Source: Hyphomicrobiales bacterium
GTDB lineage: Bacteria > Pseudomonadota > Alphaproteobacteria > Rhizobiales > Beijerinckiaceae
NCBI GenBank assembly: GCA_025351165.1
Contig: JANXWK010000003.1
Location: forward strand, 1-64,000
DNA length: 64,000 bases
Direction: 5' to 3'
The stretch's first letter is position 1, and every line of letters starts with the position of its first letter. This document shows, piece after piece, positions 1-10,055 of the stretch. The notes under the pieces were generated by a model, which saw only the letters and a program-made list of their open reading frames with translations, made no database searches and was not told the DNA's origin. Both the position numbers and the translations under genes were made by a program.

Positions 1-1
1 C

Positions 2-73
2 GAAGGTGAGCGCGTGAATAACTTACTGTCGCAAACTAATGGACGACTAACTTACAAGGAACTGATAGCATGA
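2..73 (+). CDS. C-terminal tail of an unidentified upstream gene (partial)
   Basis: An open frame enters from the left edge and ends with TGA at 71-73, giving the 23-residue tail EGERVNNLLSQTNGRLTYKE plus LIA. The stop overlaps the ATG of dinD (ATGA), the usual sign of two genes translated from one mRNA. The dinD ribosome binding site (AAGGA, 56-60) lies inside this tail. The family cannot be told from 23 residues. dinD homologues are sometimes found inside restriction-modification loci, so such a gene is possible, but that is inference only. Confidence 0.5.
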   Translation, partial: EGERVNNLLSQTNGRLTYKELIA

Positions 74-1047
74 ATGGGACAAACGATAAACCAAGTGAGA
101 TTTCAAAAGAAGACTTTGATAACACTTTGAGTAGATATGCGCTTACTGACCCACAGGAACTTTTGGACTCTTCAAAAGAAAGTGTGAGTGATGGGGCGAT
201 TGAAAGACTTATTGCTAAGTTTGAAGAATCCGCACATGTTGATGATGCTGACGTTGAGTTTTGGTATGCCCGTGAATTGCAAGTACTGTTTGACTACGCC
301 ACATGGGATAAATTTCTTAACGTTATTGAGAAAGCAAAAAATTCTTGTGAAACAAGTGGTTATCCAATAGGAGACCATTTTTCCCACGTGGGAAAAATGG
401 TTGAGATTGGCTCTGGTGCCGAGAAAGTCATAGATGACCTACAGTTAACTCGATATGCTTGTTATCTCGTGGCACAAAATGGTGACTCTCGAAAAAAGCC
501 CGTATCTTTTGCTCAAACTTATTTCGCTATTCAAACGCGCAGACAAGAAATTCAAGATAAAAATGAAGCCAACACGCCACTTACAGAAAACCAATATCGA
601 ATTTTGCTGCGCAATGAAATAAAAAAGCGCAACGTACATTTAGCGAGTGCCGCAAAAGGAGCTGGAGTTGTTGAACCGCTTGATTTTGCAATTTTTCAAA
701 ATTTTGGTTATAAAGGAATGTATGGTCTTGATAACAATGGAATCAAGCGTACAAAGGGCTTGAAGAAAAGCGATAATATACTTGACCATATGGGCGGTAC
801 TGAACTTGCGGCAAATCTATTCAGAACGACTCAAGCTGAAGATAAATTGAAAAGAGAAAGCATTAAAGGTAAATCAAATGCCAATCAAGCTCACTTTGAA
901 GTAGGACAAAAAGTCAGGCAGGCTATTGAGGATATTGGTGGGGTAATGCCTGAGAAATTACCTGCCGCAGAAAATATTGTTAAAATCGCCCGTAAAATGC
1001 AAAAAGCAATAAAAGACAGCACCAAGAAAAGTGTTGGTGATAAATAG
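70..1047 (+). CDS. dinD: DNA damage-inducible protein D (DinD) family
   Basis: This 325-residue protein resembles E. coli DinD, an SOS-induced protein reported to inhibit RecA-mediated strand exchange. The conserved core lies at about residues 62-165: FWYARELQ, FLNVIEKAK, the GDHF segment, the GSGAEK segment and LTRYACYLVAQNGD. It is longer than E. coli DinD (about 275 residues) because of an extra 40-60 residue acidic N-terminus. The ATG at 70 follows AAGGA with 9 bases between them and overlaps the stop of the preceding gene, so the long form is probably translated. No LexA-type box (GTTC-N7-GTTC or GAAC-N7-GTTC) is visible in the 69 upstream bases, and the real promoter would be left of the window. 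The gene is probably co-transcribed with the unknown neighbour, perhaps as part of a defence or mobile segment (inference). Confidence 0.82.
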   Translation: MNGTNDKPSEISKEDFDNTLSRYALTDPQELLDSSKESVSDGAIERLIAKFEESAHVDDADVEFWYARELQVLFDYATWDKFLNVIEKAKNSCETSGYPIGDHFSHVGKMVEIGSGAEKVIDDLQLTRYACYLVAQNGDSRKKPVSFAQTYFAIQTRRQEIQDKNEANTPLTENQYRILLRNEIKKRNVHLASAAKGAGVVEPLDFAIFQNFGYKGMYGLDNNGIKRTKGLKKSDNILDHMGGTELAANLFRTTQAEDKLKRESIKGKSNANQAHFEVGQKVRQAIEDIGGVMPEKLPAAENIVKIARKMQKAIKDSTKKSVGDK

Positions 1048-1052
1048 TCAAA

Positions 1053-1080
1053 CAAAAAGCGTGTTGAATTGCGCTTTTTG
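1053..1080 (+). terminator. Hairpin terminator after dinD
   Basis: A perfect 9-bp stem (CAAAAAGCG at 1053-1061 with CGCTTTTTG at 1072-1080) closes a 10-base loop, 5 bases after the dinD stop. The T run is inside the 3' arm, so it could work in either direction. Confidence 0.6.
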
Positions 1081-1175
1081 CTTGGGTCTGTTATGTATAT
1101 AATTACCAAAAATTATGCTTCTAATCACCTAATCTACGATAGTCCCTAAATTTTATATTTGCAGAAAGTTGTTTC

Positions 1176-2177
1176 ATGCGTCGATTATTTTTGAGCCTGC
1201 TTTTTATATTCAGTTTGGCAGAACAATTCATTGTTTGTGCCAAAGAGGGTGGTTTGTCGCCAGAGTACATTGCAACCACAAAAATGAAGGCTGAACAGGG
1301 CAATGCTTTTGCACAATCTAACCTTGGTGTTATGTACTATGCAGGTGAGGGCATAACCCAAAATTACGCGGAGGCTGTAAGATGGTATCGCAAAGCCGCA
1401 GATCAAGGTGTTGATCAAGCGCAACATAGACTCGGTGTTATGTATGCTAAAGGTCTAGGCGTATCACAAAATTATGCGGAGGCTGTAAAATGGTATCGCA
1501 AAGCAGCAAATCAAGGTTTTGCTAACGCGCAATGTAATCTTGGTTTAATGTATGCAAATGGTATGGGCGTAACCCAAAATTATGCGGAAGCTGTAAAATG
1601 GTATCGCAAAGCCGCAGATCAAGGTGAAACTCAAGCACAACATAATCTTGGTTTTATGTATGCCAGCGGTCGCGGTGTAACCCAAGATTATGTAGAGGCT
1701 GTACAGTGGTATCTGAAAGCCGCAGTTCAAGGTAGTGCTGAAGCACAATATAATCTTGGTCTTCTGTATGATAAAGGTGAAGGCGTAACACAAAATTACG
1801 CAGAGGCCGTAAGATGGTATCGCAAAGCCGCAGATCAAGATCTTGCTCAAGCGCAACTTACTCTTGGTCTTCTGTATGGCTTAGGTCAGGGAGTGACCTA
1901 AAATTACGCTGAAGCTGTACAATGGTATCGCAAAGCAGCAGATCAAGGTCATGCCCAAGCGCAACTTACTCTTGGTCTTCTGTATGGCCAAGGCAAGGGG
2001 GTGGCTCAAAGTTTCGCGGAAGCTTATTTTTGGTTCATACTCGCGTCTACACAAAGCAATACAAAAGCTGTTGAAATGAGAGATAAAACTGCAAAGCTTC
2101 TTACACCTTTGCAAATTGCAGACATTCAAAAACGCGCAAGTGAGTGGAAGCCAATCATAGCACCGGTCAAACAGTAA
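1176..2177 (+). pseudogene. Sel1-repeat secreted protein, interrupted by an internal stop
   Basis: The frame opens at 1176 with a signal peptide (MRRLFLSLLFIFSLAEQFIV) followed by tandem 36-residue Sel1 repeats of the type NLGxMYxxGxGVTQNYAEAV-xWYRKAAxQG. It stops at TAA 1899-1901. The same frame continues without another stop to TAA 2175-2177, adding one and a half more repeats and a C-terminal segment ending IAPVKQ. The stop sits where the other repeats have CAA (Gln) in GVTQNYAEAV, so a single C-to-T change explains it. The original product would be 333 residues; the present one is 241. Sel1 repeats form alpha-alpha superhelices that bind other proteins in the periplasm or at the surface. 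The shortened protein still has about five repeats and may keep some function. The repeats are close to identical in DNA and could recombine. Confidence 0.85.
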
Positions 2178-2218
2178 GCACAAAAAAGCGGCAGACACAT
2201 ATCCGTTTTACAGGATAA

Positions 2219-2244
2219 TCCCTCTCACATTTATGGGAGAGGGA
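2219..2244. terminator. Hairpin between convergent sel1 gene and aspS
   Basis: An 8-bp stem (TCCCTCTC 2219-2226 with GAGAGGGA 2237-2244) and 10-base loop lie between the 3' ends of the Sel1 gene and aspS. No strong T run follows, so its use as a terminator is uncertain. Confidence 0.45.
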
Positions 2245-2258
2245 AAGAACCGCCCCCA

Positions 2259-4061
2259 TCAATCCTGTATATTTAGCCTGATATGCAACTCACGCAATTG
2301 TTTTGGCGTAGCACTGCTTGGTGCGCTCATCAGCAGATCTTCAGCTTTCTGGTTCATGGGGAAAAGCACAACCTCACGGATGTTTGGCTCTTCTGCCAAT
2401 AGCATCACAATACGGTCAACCCCTGGCGCAATCCCACCATGGGGCGGTGCACCATATTGGAATGCACGATACATGCCACCAAACTTTTCCAGCAACACAT
2501 CTTCGCCATAGCCTGCCAGTGCAAAGGCCTGTTTCATCACCTCTGGGCGATGGTTACGAATTGCGCCAGATGAGAGTTCAATACCATTACACACAACATC
2601 ATACTGAAAAGCTTTGATATTCAGGATTGTCTCTTGATCGGCTGCACCTAATTTGAGGAACGCCTCCCGATCAAAATTGGGCATGGAGAATGGGTTATGC
2701 GAGAAATCTACGCGCTTATCATCCTCGTTCCACTCATACATTGGAAAATCGACAATCCAGCAAAACGCGAACTGATCCATATCGCCAAGGTTCAGATCCG
2801 TGCCAACCTTCACACGTGCTGCCCCTGCAAATTTTACGAATTTTTCTGGAAGACCAGCCATGAAGAAAGCCGCATCGCCATCTTTAAGGCCTAATGCAAC
2901 ACGCAGTTCTTCAGTTTTTTCAGCGCCAATATTTTTGGCAATTGGGCCAGAACCCGCCCCGTCCTTCCAAAAGATGTACCCTAAACCTGGCTGGCCCTCG
3001 CCCTGCGCCCAGCTATTCATGCGGTCGCAAAAGGCGCGTGAACCACCAGTTGGTGCAGGAATTGCCCAGACCTGCGCTTTTGGATCGCCATCCAGAATAC
3101 GGGCAAAAACCTTGAACCCGCTATCCCGAAATACATCTGACACATCCTGCATTTTTATCGGAATGCGTAAATCTGGCTTGTCATTGCCATACCAGCGCAT
3201 GGAATCTGCGTATGTAATGTGTGGAAAACTTTGCGTGACACGTTTGCCATTGCCAAATTCTTCAAACACCCCGCGCAAAACAGGTTCAACGGCTTCAAAC
3301 ACATCCTTTTGTTCAACAAAACTCATTTCAATATCGAGCTGGTAGAACTCGCCAGGGGAGCGATCAGCGCGCGCATCCTCATCTCTAAAGCAGGGCGCAA
3401 TCTGGAAATAGCGATCAAAACCTGCCACCATCAACAGCTGTTTAAACTGCTGCGGGGCTTGGGGCAGAGCATAGAATTTGCCTGGATGAACACGGCTTGG
3501 CACAAGATAATCACGCGCGCCTTCTGGACTGGACGCTGTCAATATTGGTGTTTGAAATTCAAAAAAGCCGCCAGCTTTCATGCGTGAGCGCAGGCTATCA
3601 ATCACCTGCCCGCGCAGCATGATATTTTTGTGCAGCTTCTCACGGCGTAAATCCAGAAAACGGTATTTTAAACGGGTTTCTTCTGGGTATTCCACATCGC
3701 CAAACACGGGTAGTGGCAGATCGCCAGCAGGGCCAAGTACCTCAATACTGCTCACAACAAGCTCTACCTGCCCTGTTGCCAGGTTTGCATTTTCCGTACC
3801 AGATGGGCGTTGGCGCACCTCACCATCAACACAGATGACAAACTCGCTTCTCAGGCTTTCCGCATCTTTAAAAGCAGGACTTGCAGGATCAATAACGATT
3901 TGGGTCAAGCCATAATGATCACGTAAATCTACAAACAGCAATCCACCATGATCGCGGATACGGTGGCACCAGCCAGACAGCCTTGCCTGCTGACCTATGT
4001 TTTTCTGATCCAGTGATCCACAGGTATGGGAGCGATAGCGATGAAGAGGAGTTGAGGACAT
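2259..4061 (-). CDS. aspS: Aspartyl-tRNA synthetase
   Basis: A class II synthetase that charges tRNA(Asp) in the cytoplasm. The 600-residue length is normal for the bacterial type. It has the N-terminal OB fold that binds the anticodon (HRYRSHTCG, then [13 protein letters not shown]), class II motif 2 ([10 protein letters not shown], followed by [11 protein letters not shown]), the bacterial GAD insertion in the middle, and motif 3 near the end ([14 protein letters not shown]). The frame is open further upstream to 4115, but the ATG at 4061 ([12 protein letters not shown]) fits the family N-terminus and has AAGG 7 bases before it. Whether it also charges tRNA(Asn) cannot be told, because no gatCAB or asnS lies in the window. 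It converges on the Sel1 gene. Confidence 0.96.
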   Translation of the reverse strand: MSSTPLHRYRSHTCGSLDQKNIGQQARLSGWCHRIRDHGGLLFVDLRDHYGLTQIVIDPASPAFKDAESLRSEFVICVDGEVRQRPSGTENANLATGQVELVVSSIEVLGPAGDLPLPVFGDVEYPEETRLKYRFLDLRREKLHKNIMLRGQVIDSLRSRMKAGGFFEFQTPILTASSPEGARDYLVPSRVHPGKFYALPQAPQQFKQLLMVAGFDRYFQIAPCFRDEDARADRSPGEFYQLDIEMSFVEQKDVFEAVEPVLRGVFEEFGNGKRVTQSFPHITYADSMRWYGNDKPDLRIPIKMQDVSDVFRDSGFKVFARILDGDPKAQVWAIPAPTGGSRAFCDRMNSWAQGEGQPGLGYIFWKDGAGSGPIAKNIGAEKTEELRVALGLKDGDAAFFMAGLPEKFVKFAGAARVKVGTDLNLGDMDQFAFCWIVDFPMYEWNEDDKRVDFSHNPFSMPNFDREAFLKLGAADQETILNIKAFQYDVVCNGIELSSGAIRNHRPEVMKQAFALAGYGEDVLLEKFGGMYRAFQYGAPPHGGIAPGVDRIVMLLAEEPNIREVVLFPMNQKAEDLLMSAPSSATPKQLRELHIRLNIQD

Positions 4062-4137
4062 AAGTGCGCCTTGGAATCTGTTAATTACACGGCAGACAAC
4101 CACACATAAAGACATGACTTGTCAAGGTATACAAATT

Positions 4138-5511
4138 TTACTGCAAACACTTTGAAAGCTCAGTCTCAGACTTAATTATGCAATCTGCTTTTATGCCATT
4201 GGCATTTGGTGTGATAATCAGAAAACTCAATGGATCACGTGGCAAACGGTCGTTGATAACATTATTGACCTGTTCAGTATTTGTATTGTCAACAATCTCA
4301 TTATAGCGGTTGGCAAAATCAAACGGACGACCATCAAGCATGTTGTCTAAAATGAAACTGGCCGCATTTGCACGCCTCATAACAGATGAAATAGAGGTTT
4401 TTCGCGTTGTAACCATGTTTGAAAGCTCTTGAGGGGTAATGCCATCCAAACGAAGGCGTGTATATTCCTGTCGAATTGTAGAAACCACATCCTGCACTTT
4501 ACCATTGGCCACTGAGGCTGAAATCTGTAGCAAACTTGTACGTCCATCTATCTGCTTGGTACTTGCAGATGCCCCATATGTTGCACCAAGTTTTTCCCTC
4601 AACGCTATAAAAAGGCGCGATGTGCCCGAGCCCTCACTCAAAACGCCAACGCCTATGCTGCGGGCAACACCTTCATTGATATTCGTGCGGCTTACTGGTC
4701 CGCCTGCCAGAATAATGGACTGCTTGACGTCTTTTAAAAGCAAAATGGTTTTTGCTGGCGCAAGCACATTTGCATTTGCGCGGGGTGGCACCTGAGATTT
4801 TTCCGGAAGAGCACCAAAAATCTTGTCAATTTCTGCTCCAGCTTGAGCCTCACTCATAGGGCCACCTGCCACAATAAGAAGATTCTCTCGCGACAGAACA
4901 GACTTATGCCAGTTTTCTATGTCAGCTTTTGTTACGGCATTAACGGACGCTAATTGACTGCCCGCAATAAAACTCAAGTAAGGACTGCCATAAAGATGCA
5001 ACGTGCGAAAAAGGCGTGATGCAATGGAATCTGGATTTTCAAGGCCACGCTTGACGCTGTCTGCTGCTTTTTGACGAATGCGCTTGATATTTGCTTCAGT
5101 AAAACGAGGCATCTCCATTGCCTGTTTTAAATAGGCACCAACAGCGGAAAATTTTTCGACAGGCGCTGAAACAACACCGTATAAATGATGCGCGCGAGGA
5201 GAAAAATTATAGCCGCCCTGCAGATCTTTCAGATTTTCATCCAGTTCTCCCGCCTCCATTGCCTGTGTTCCTTCCCCCAGCAAGGAGGCACCAAGCAACG
5301 CGGTCATATCTTTATCGGCACCCATAACAGCCGATCCATCTTTAAAAGCAAAGGCAAAAGTCTGGGCTTTCTCATCACCTTGATCAAGATAGATAAATCT
5401 TAAACCTGCAGGAGAACGGCTTTCAGTAATTGGCCATTGCGGTGATTGTGCGTTAAGCCCACCTGCAAAAAAAATGCTACAGGCGCCAAATATAGTTGAA
5501 AGAATACGCAT
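4138..5511 (-). CDS. M16 family peptidase, inactive partner subunit
   Basis: A 457-residue secreted protein of the M16 (pitrilysin/insulinase) fold with a signal peptide (MRILSTIFGACSIFFAGGLNA). At the place where active members have the zinc site HxxEH it reads DKDMTALLGASLLGEG, so it lacks the metal ligands. Such proteins pair with an active M16 subunit and help shape the peptide-binding chamber, as the alpha and beta subunits of mitochondrial processing peptidase do. The active partner is the gene just upstream: its TAA and this ATG share a base (TAATG), which implies translational coupling. The likely job is degrading small peptides in the periplasm; no substrate can be named. Confidence 0.88.
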   Translation of the reverse strand: MRILSTIFGACSIFFAGGLNAQSPQWPITESRSPAGLRFIYLDQGDEKAQTFAFAFKDGSAVMGADKDMTALLGASLLGEGTQAMEAGELDENLKDLQGGYNFSPRAHHLYGVVSAPVEKFSAVGAYLKQAMEMPRFTEANIKRIRQKAADSVKRGLENPDSIASRLFRTLHLYGSPYLSFIAGSQLASVNAVTKADIENWHKSVLSRENLLIVAGGPMSEAQAGAEIDKIFGALPEKSQVPPRANANVLAPAKTILLLKDVKQSIILAGGPVSRTNINEGVARSIGVGVLSEGSGTSRLFIALREKLGATYGASASTKQIDGRTSLLQISASVANGKVQDVVSTIRQEYTRLRLDGITPQELSNMVTTRKTSISSVMRRANAASFILDNMLDGRPFDFANRYNEIVDNTNTEQVNNVINDRLPRDPLSFLIITPNANGIKADCIIKSETELSKCLQ

Positions 5512-6932
5512 TATTTAACTACCTTTTTCAGCTCGTCTTCACTTTTTGTAATGGCAGTGTTGGAGAGCTTATCTATTGTCATATCAGGCTTTAAAACCGC
5601 AAATATAACGCGGCCTTCGCTCGAAACTGCATTTGTCTGAGTCTGGACATCTTGCAAAGAAAGCGCCTCTATTCGTTTTGGAAGCCTGGCAAGTTCATCA
5701 TAAGGTAGATTTCGTGCAATCCAGCCTGCAAGTCGGCTGGTAACTTGATCAGCATTGTCTAGGCTTTCTTGCCAATCATCAGCATATCGCTTTTTCAGCC
5801 TGGTCAGAGTTGCCTCTGATAGCTGTAGTTTTGAAATCTGATCTGTATACTCTGTCATCGCCTGCATCAGTTTTTCTTGCGATACATCATCTGCAAGTGT
5901 TGCAGTCAAATCAAATTCATAAACGCCAGGTACACGCTTATGTATGGATGCATTTACATCGCTTGCCAATAAACTGCGCTCAACAAGCACGCTGTAGGGG
6001 CTGTCTGTTAGTTTACTTGTTAAAAAACTATACAATATACTTTGAGCAGCCTGTGTTTTAAATTCATCTTTATCATCAATTTTAATGATTTTACTCATGA
6101 ATATCTTGGTTCTTTCCGTCTGCTTATCAACTCCAAATTTTATGATTGTTTCATTTTTATAATTTGGTAGTTTTTTCCAGTCATGTGTAGGAACAGGCCG
6201 GCTTAAAATAGGCTCAAGCGCTGTTTGTGATATTTTCTTTAGTACGTCTGGCTCAATATCTCCTGTAATTACAAAATTCACGTTTTCCTTGGAATACCAG
6301 CGCTGATGAAAGGCTTTCGCCTGCTCTATAGTAAATGCTGAAATACTCTCAGGTGTGCCAGCAGGAGATTGGTCATGTGGGTGGTAAGGAATTTCCAACG
6401 CACCTGCAGCTAAAAGAAAAAGCGCTTCTGGCTTGGATGCATAGCGCCAGTCATATTCCTGATTTACAATCTTGCGTTCACGCTCAGCATCACTGGGTGA
6501 CACATCAAAGTCAGTCAGACGTTTTGCATAAAAATCAAATAGCTTTTCCAGAATTGGCTCTGCGCTACCACCCTTTAGTGGTACTTTGTGAATGTAGGCT
6601 GTTGCAGAATTATTCGTCCATCCATTAACATATGCATCAGGAAAGAAACGGAAGGCTATATCATTTGAACCAGAATTACGACCAACGAGGATGATATGCT
6701 CCAGATAATGTGCAATTCCTAAACAGTTATTATCAGCTTCATCATAACAACCGGCATTTACAATCATTTGAAAATCAATGGTCTTAGCTTTTGTGTCTGG
6801 AACTAGATAAACCCGTTCTTCAATTTTCTGTATTTTTACTTCTGCCTCAGCACATGCAATGTTTATGCTGACCAGCATGAAGACAAGCACGGATAGCATG
6901 TGCTTACCAAGTCTGTTTTTATGGATATGCAT
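5511..6932 (-). CDS. M16 family zinc metallopeptidase, active subunit
   Basis: A 473-residue M16 peptidase. The inverted zinc motif HYLEH (HxxEH) is at about residues 70-74, in GIAHYLEHIILVG. The distal glutamate falls in the segment ERERKIVNQEYDWR, about 75 residues further on, as the family requires. The N-terminus is a signal peptide with an 11-residue basic lead (MHIHKNRLGKH) before MLSVLVFMLVSINIACA. The ATG at 6932 has AGGAAAAG upstream. With the inactive partner that follows it probably forms a periplasmic heterodimer. It is divergent from rnd, with 111 bases between the two starts. Confidence 0.92.
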   Translation of the reverse strand: MHIHKNRLGKHMLSVLVFMLVSINIACAEAEVKIQKIEERVYLVPDTKAKTIDFQMIVNAGCYDEADNNCLGIAHYLEHIILVGRNSGSNDIAFRFFPDAYVNGWTNNSATAYIHKVPLKGGSAEPILEKLFDFYAKRLTDFDVSPSDAERERKIVNQEYDWRYASKPEALFLLAAGALEIPYHPHDQSPAGTPESISAFTIEQAKAFHQRWYSKENVNFVITGDIEPDVLKKISQTALEPILSRPVPTHDWKKLPNYKNETIIKFGVDKQTERTKIFMSKIIKIDDKDEFKTQAAQSILYSFLTSKLTDSPYSVLVERSLLASDVNASIHKRVPGVYEFDLTATLADDVSQEKLMQAMTEYTDQISKLQLSEATLTRLKKRYADDWQESLDNADQVTSRLAGWIARNLPYDELARLPKRIEALSLQDVQTQTNAVSSEGRVIFAVLKPDMTIDKLSNTAITKSEDELKKVVK

Positions 6933-7043
6933 AGTGACTTTTCCTGACTGATTGATATCTTGTAGCCTTTATACTGTAGCTTATACACATACGTTACGCC
7001 TGCATCTAGCCGTATGTAAAAAAAGCTGTTAGGGCGCTATTCC

Positions 7044-8201
7044 ATGCAGCTTATTTCTCAAACCAAAGACCTCTCCGCTTTTTGCGTACGCCTCACAACT
7101 CACAAGTTTGTGACAGTTGATACGGAATTTTTGCGCGAAACAACTTATTACCCAAAGCTCTGTCTTATTCAAATGGCAAGTGCAGACGAAGTTCAGCTGA
7201 TTGATGCCTTATCCTTGCAGCTTGATTTACAGCCTTTCTACGATTTGATGGCCAATCTGGATGTCGTGAAGGTTTTTCATTCCGCACGTCAGGACATTGA
7301 GATCATCTGGAAGGGCGGAAGAATAATTCCAACACCGTTATTTGATACGCAGGTTGCGGCAATGGTATGCGGATTTGGGGATCAGGTATCGTATGAGTCT
7401 CTTGCAGCCAATCTGGCAAATGCTAAAATTGATAAATCATCACGGTTTACAGATTGGGCGCGCCGTCCCTTGACTGATGCACAGATTAAATACGCAGCAT
7501 CTGATGTCACACATTTAAGGACTATTTACGAAAAACTTGCTGAGAAACTGGAAAAAACTGGCCGTATGGAATGGCTTACAGATGAAATGGCAATTTTGAA
7601 TTCTCCTTCAACATATGAAGTCGATCCAGATAAAGCGTATGAACGTGTAAAAGCTCGTATCAGAAAGCCTCGTGATCTTGCAATTCTTATTGAAATTGCG
7701 GCTTGGCGAGAGCGTGAAGCTCAAACAAAAGATGTGCCACGTGGACGAATTTTAAAAGATGATGCCATGGGAGAGCTTGCTGTTTCAGCGCCAACCAATA
7801 GCGAAGAATTATCACGTTTACGCGGACTATCAAATGGATTTGAACGTTCCAAATCTGCCAGTGATATTCTTGCAGCCGTTCAACGCGGGCTTGCGCGAGA
7901 CCCTGAGACTTTGCCACCTATGAAACCCGAGCGCACAAATTCTGGATCGAATGGTGCTTTTACACAATTACTGCGTGTTCTGTTGCAGGGAATAGCCGAA
8001 GATGAACGTGTTGCACCAAAAATCATTGCCACAAGTGATGATCTTGATGCAATTGCAAACGGGGATGAAACTGAAACACAGGCATTGCAAGGTTGGAGAC
8101 GGGAATTATTTGGTGATAAAGCACTGGCTTTAAAACGTGGAGAAGTTGCTTTGACAGTAAAAAAAGGGCGTATTATTGCAGTCCCTATGCTGCAACCCTA
8201 G
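7044..8201 (+). CDS. rnd: Ribonuclease D
   Basis: A 3'-5' exoribonuclease that trims the 3' ends of tRNA precursors and other small RNAs. The DEDDy exonuclease domain fills residues 1 to about 180: motif I VDTEFLRE, motif II in [12 protein letters not shown], and motif III around YAASDVTHL. An HRDC domain follows (about 210-285, with [17 protein letters not shown]), then a poorly conserved C-terminus. The 385-residue length is standard. Its last 17 bases overlap the 3' end of the convergent chemotaxis receptor gene. Confidence 0.94.
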   Translation: MQLISQTKDLSAFCVRLTTHKFVTVDTEFLRETTYYPKLCLIQMASADEVQLIDALSLQLDLQPFYDLMANLDVVKVFHSARQDIEIIWKGGRIIPTPLFDTQVAAMVCGFGDQVSYESLAANLANAKIDKSSRFTDWARRPLTDAQIKYAASDVTHLRTIYEKLAEKLEKTGRMEWLTDEMAILNSPSTYEVDPDKAYERVKARIRKPRDLAILIEIAAWREREAQTKDVPRGRILKDDAMGELAVSAPTNSEELSRLRGLSNGFERSKSASDILAAVQRGLARDPETLPPMKPERTNSGSNGAFTQLLRVLLQGIAEDERVAPKIIATSDDLDAIANGDETETQALQGWRRELFGDKALALKRGEVALTVKKGRIIAVPMLQP

Positions 8202-9948
8202 AAATAAACTCATTTATAGACACAGAAAGATCTTCATTGGTTTTGGAGAACTGCTCTGCCAAAACCTGAATTCGCCCTGCTGAATCTCTAGTGCGCTGAA
8301 CTGCCTGACCTATTGAATTAAAATTCTCACGTATATCACTAGTGCTGCTGGCAGCCTGAGACGCGCTTCTGGCAATCTCAAATGTGGCACCGCCCTGCTC
8401 TTCTACAGCAGCAGCAATATTAGATGTGCTCTGGCCAATACCTTCCAGAATATGACTGACTATTTTTACAGATTTGACAGCTTCCGAAGTTGCAGACTGT
8501 ATTGAATTTATCTGCATGGTAATTTCTTTAGTCGCGCTTTCAGTTTGAGCTGCAAGCTGCTTAACTTCTGAGGCAACAACGCTAAATCCTTTGCCAGCTT
8601 CGCCAGCACGTGCTGCTTCAATTGTTGCATTTAAAGCAAGTAGATTGGTTTGACCTGCTATTTTTTGAATAAGGGAAACGACTTGTCCAACGCGTTCAAC
8701 ATATGCAGAGAGCTTGAGAACGCTGTCTGCCGATGCTTCGCCATTGATAAGAGCCTCAGATACGACCTTGGATGATATGTTTGTTTGACCTGCAATTTCG
8801 CGTCCAGCCTCTGCGAGCTGATAAGATGCACTTGCAACAGAATCAACATTTAAAAGGGCTGAATTCATTGCAATTCGCGCTGAATTTGTTTCCATTTCTG
8901 TTTTTAATGTCACGTCTGTAAGACCATGTGCCATTGATAATAGCTCATAGACACCTTCATTGACCTTCTCAAGCATGGATTTCATTACACCTCGGAATGT
9001 GTCTACAGCTTTGGCTATTTCAATTTGCCGCTCAGTTTTGTCTTTTATTTCAATTTCTTTTGAAGCTTTAGTTGTATGTGTGCTGTCCATTTCGATGCGC
9101 AGTGCATGCAAGGCTCTAGCAAGAACACCTGCTTCATCTGATCTGTTCTGAAATGGAATTTGCTTTGACATGTCCCATGTACTAATTTTTTGGGTAATGT
9201 TAGCCAGCAAGATAAAAGGGTTGGCTATAAAGTTAAATACTTTGATGACTAAGAGAAGCGTAAGAACGAGTATTACGATGCCACCTAAAATAAAATTAGT
9301 TGTAATACGCGTAGACACAGCATCAACTTCAAATGCCTTGTTGATACCTACATAGACAATCCCTGTAACCGTATCCTTTTTGGAAAGAATTGGTAAATAG
9401 CCTGTGTAGTATTTTTCACCAAGTATAGTTGCTGCACCTGTAAATGTTTTCTTGTCTCTTATTGTTGCATTGGCCTCACTCGCCTTGCCAAGCATGGTAC
9501 CAGTTGCCCTTGATCCATCCGTTTTCAAAATGTTGGTTGCAACTCTAACAAAATCATCAGACGCTTCATCATAGGCAAAAAGTGTCGCGGTTCCTGAAAT
9601 TGTGCTGCCAATACCATCTATTAAGCTCAAGAGACGTATATTTCCCATGTCCTGATTGGAAATTGTAGCTCCTGTGCTGATTATTTTATTTAGAGATCCA
9701 TCTGAATTTCGAGTTAGGCTTAAACCTGGTATTTCCGAAACTATTTTTTCCGAAGCTATCTTGAGACTAATTTCAACAAGTCTGTTACGAAATTCTTCAT
9801 CTCTTTTAGAAATACGCTTATCAGCTTCGATAATCTCAAACCATATAACCGAAACAGACAGTGCCATAACCAAAATGCTCAAAGATATAGCCGCCGTCAT
9901 TGTTTTTGCTTTTAAAGAACCAGTAATTTTGGCTAGTATTTTTGACAT
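8185..9948 (-). CDS. Methyl-accepting chemotaxis receptor
   Basis: A 587-residue transmembrane chemoreceptor. Membrane segment 1 is at about 17-37. A periplasmic sensing domain of about 180 residues follows, looking like a single Cache-type fold (GYLPIL and TGIVYVG near its end). Segment 2 is at about 218-240, then a HAMP linker and a long cytoplasmic coiled coil. The signalling tip, around residue 436, reads [20 protein letters not shown], the part that contacts CheA and CheW. There is no C-terminal pentapeptide for CheR binding (it ends FISRVAA). No che or flagellar genes are in the window, so this is an orphan receptor with an unknown ligand. It lies downstream of ppk-ppx in the same direction. 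Confidence 0.93.
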   Translation of the reverse strand: MSKILAKITGSLKAKTMTAAISLSILVMALSVSVIWFEIIEADKRISKRDEEFRNRLVEISLKIASEKIVSEIPGLSLTRNSDGSLNKIISTGATISNQDMGNIRLLSLIDGIGSTISGTATLFAYDEASDDFVRVATNILKTDGSRATGTMLGKASEANATIRDKKTFTGAATILGEKYYTGYLPILSKKDTVTGIVYVGINKAFEVDAVSTRITTNFILGGIVILVLTLLLVIKVFNFIANPFILLANITQKISTWDMSKQIPFQNRSDEAGVLARALHALRIEMDSTHTTKASKEIEIKDKTERQIEIAKAVDTFRGVMKSMLEKVNEGVYELLSMAHGLTDVTLKTEMETNSARIAMNSALLNVDSVASASYQLAEAGREIAGQTNISSKVVSEALINGEASADSVLKLSAYVERVGQVVSLIQKIAGQTNLLALNATIEAARAGEAGKGFSVVASEVKQLAAQTESATKEITMQINSIQSATSEAVKSVKIVSHILEGIGQSTSNIAAAVEEQGGATFEIARSASQAASSTSDIRENFNSIGQAVQRTRDSAGRIQVLAEQFSKTNEDLSVSINEFISRVAA

Positions 9949-10055
9949 TTTTATAATCGCTTTACCTGAGCTGCGCGTTTAATCGCCTACGCAACGGAAG
10001 CTAATCAAAAACATTTAATTTATTGAAAACAAGCTCATGGAAAATAGATCAATTC

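Noticed and set aside
1-69. LexA/SOS box upstream of dinD
   Set aside because: No GTTC-N7-GTTC or GAAC-N7-GTTC pattern is present; any SOS promoter would lie outside the window.
1300-2000. Possible CRISPR or satellite array because of 108-bp periodicity
   Set aside because: The periodicity equals 36 codons of a Sel1 repeat protein.
2800-3345. 181-codon open frame antisense to aspS
   Set aside because: It lies entirely in the complementary strand of a strongly conserved gene, has no ribosome binding site and no recognisable sequence.
6959-7015. Weak repeats in the M16/rnd divergent promoter (TGTAGC twice, CATACG/CGTATG)
   Set aside because: Matches are only 6 bases and spacing is irregular; likely chance.
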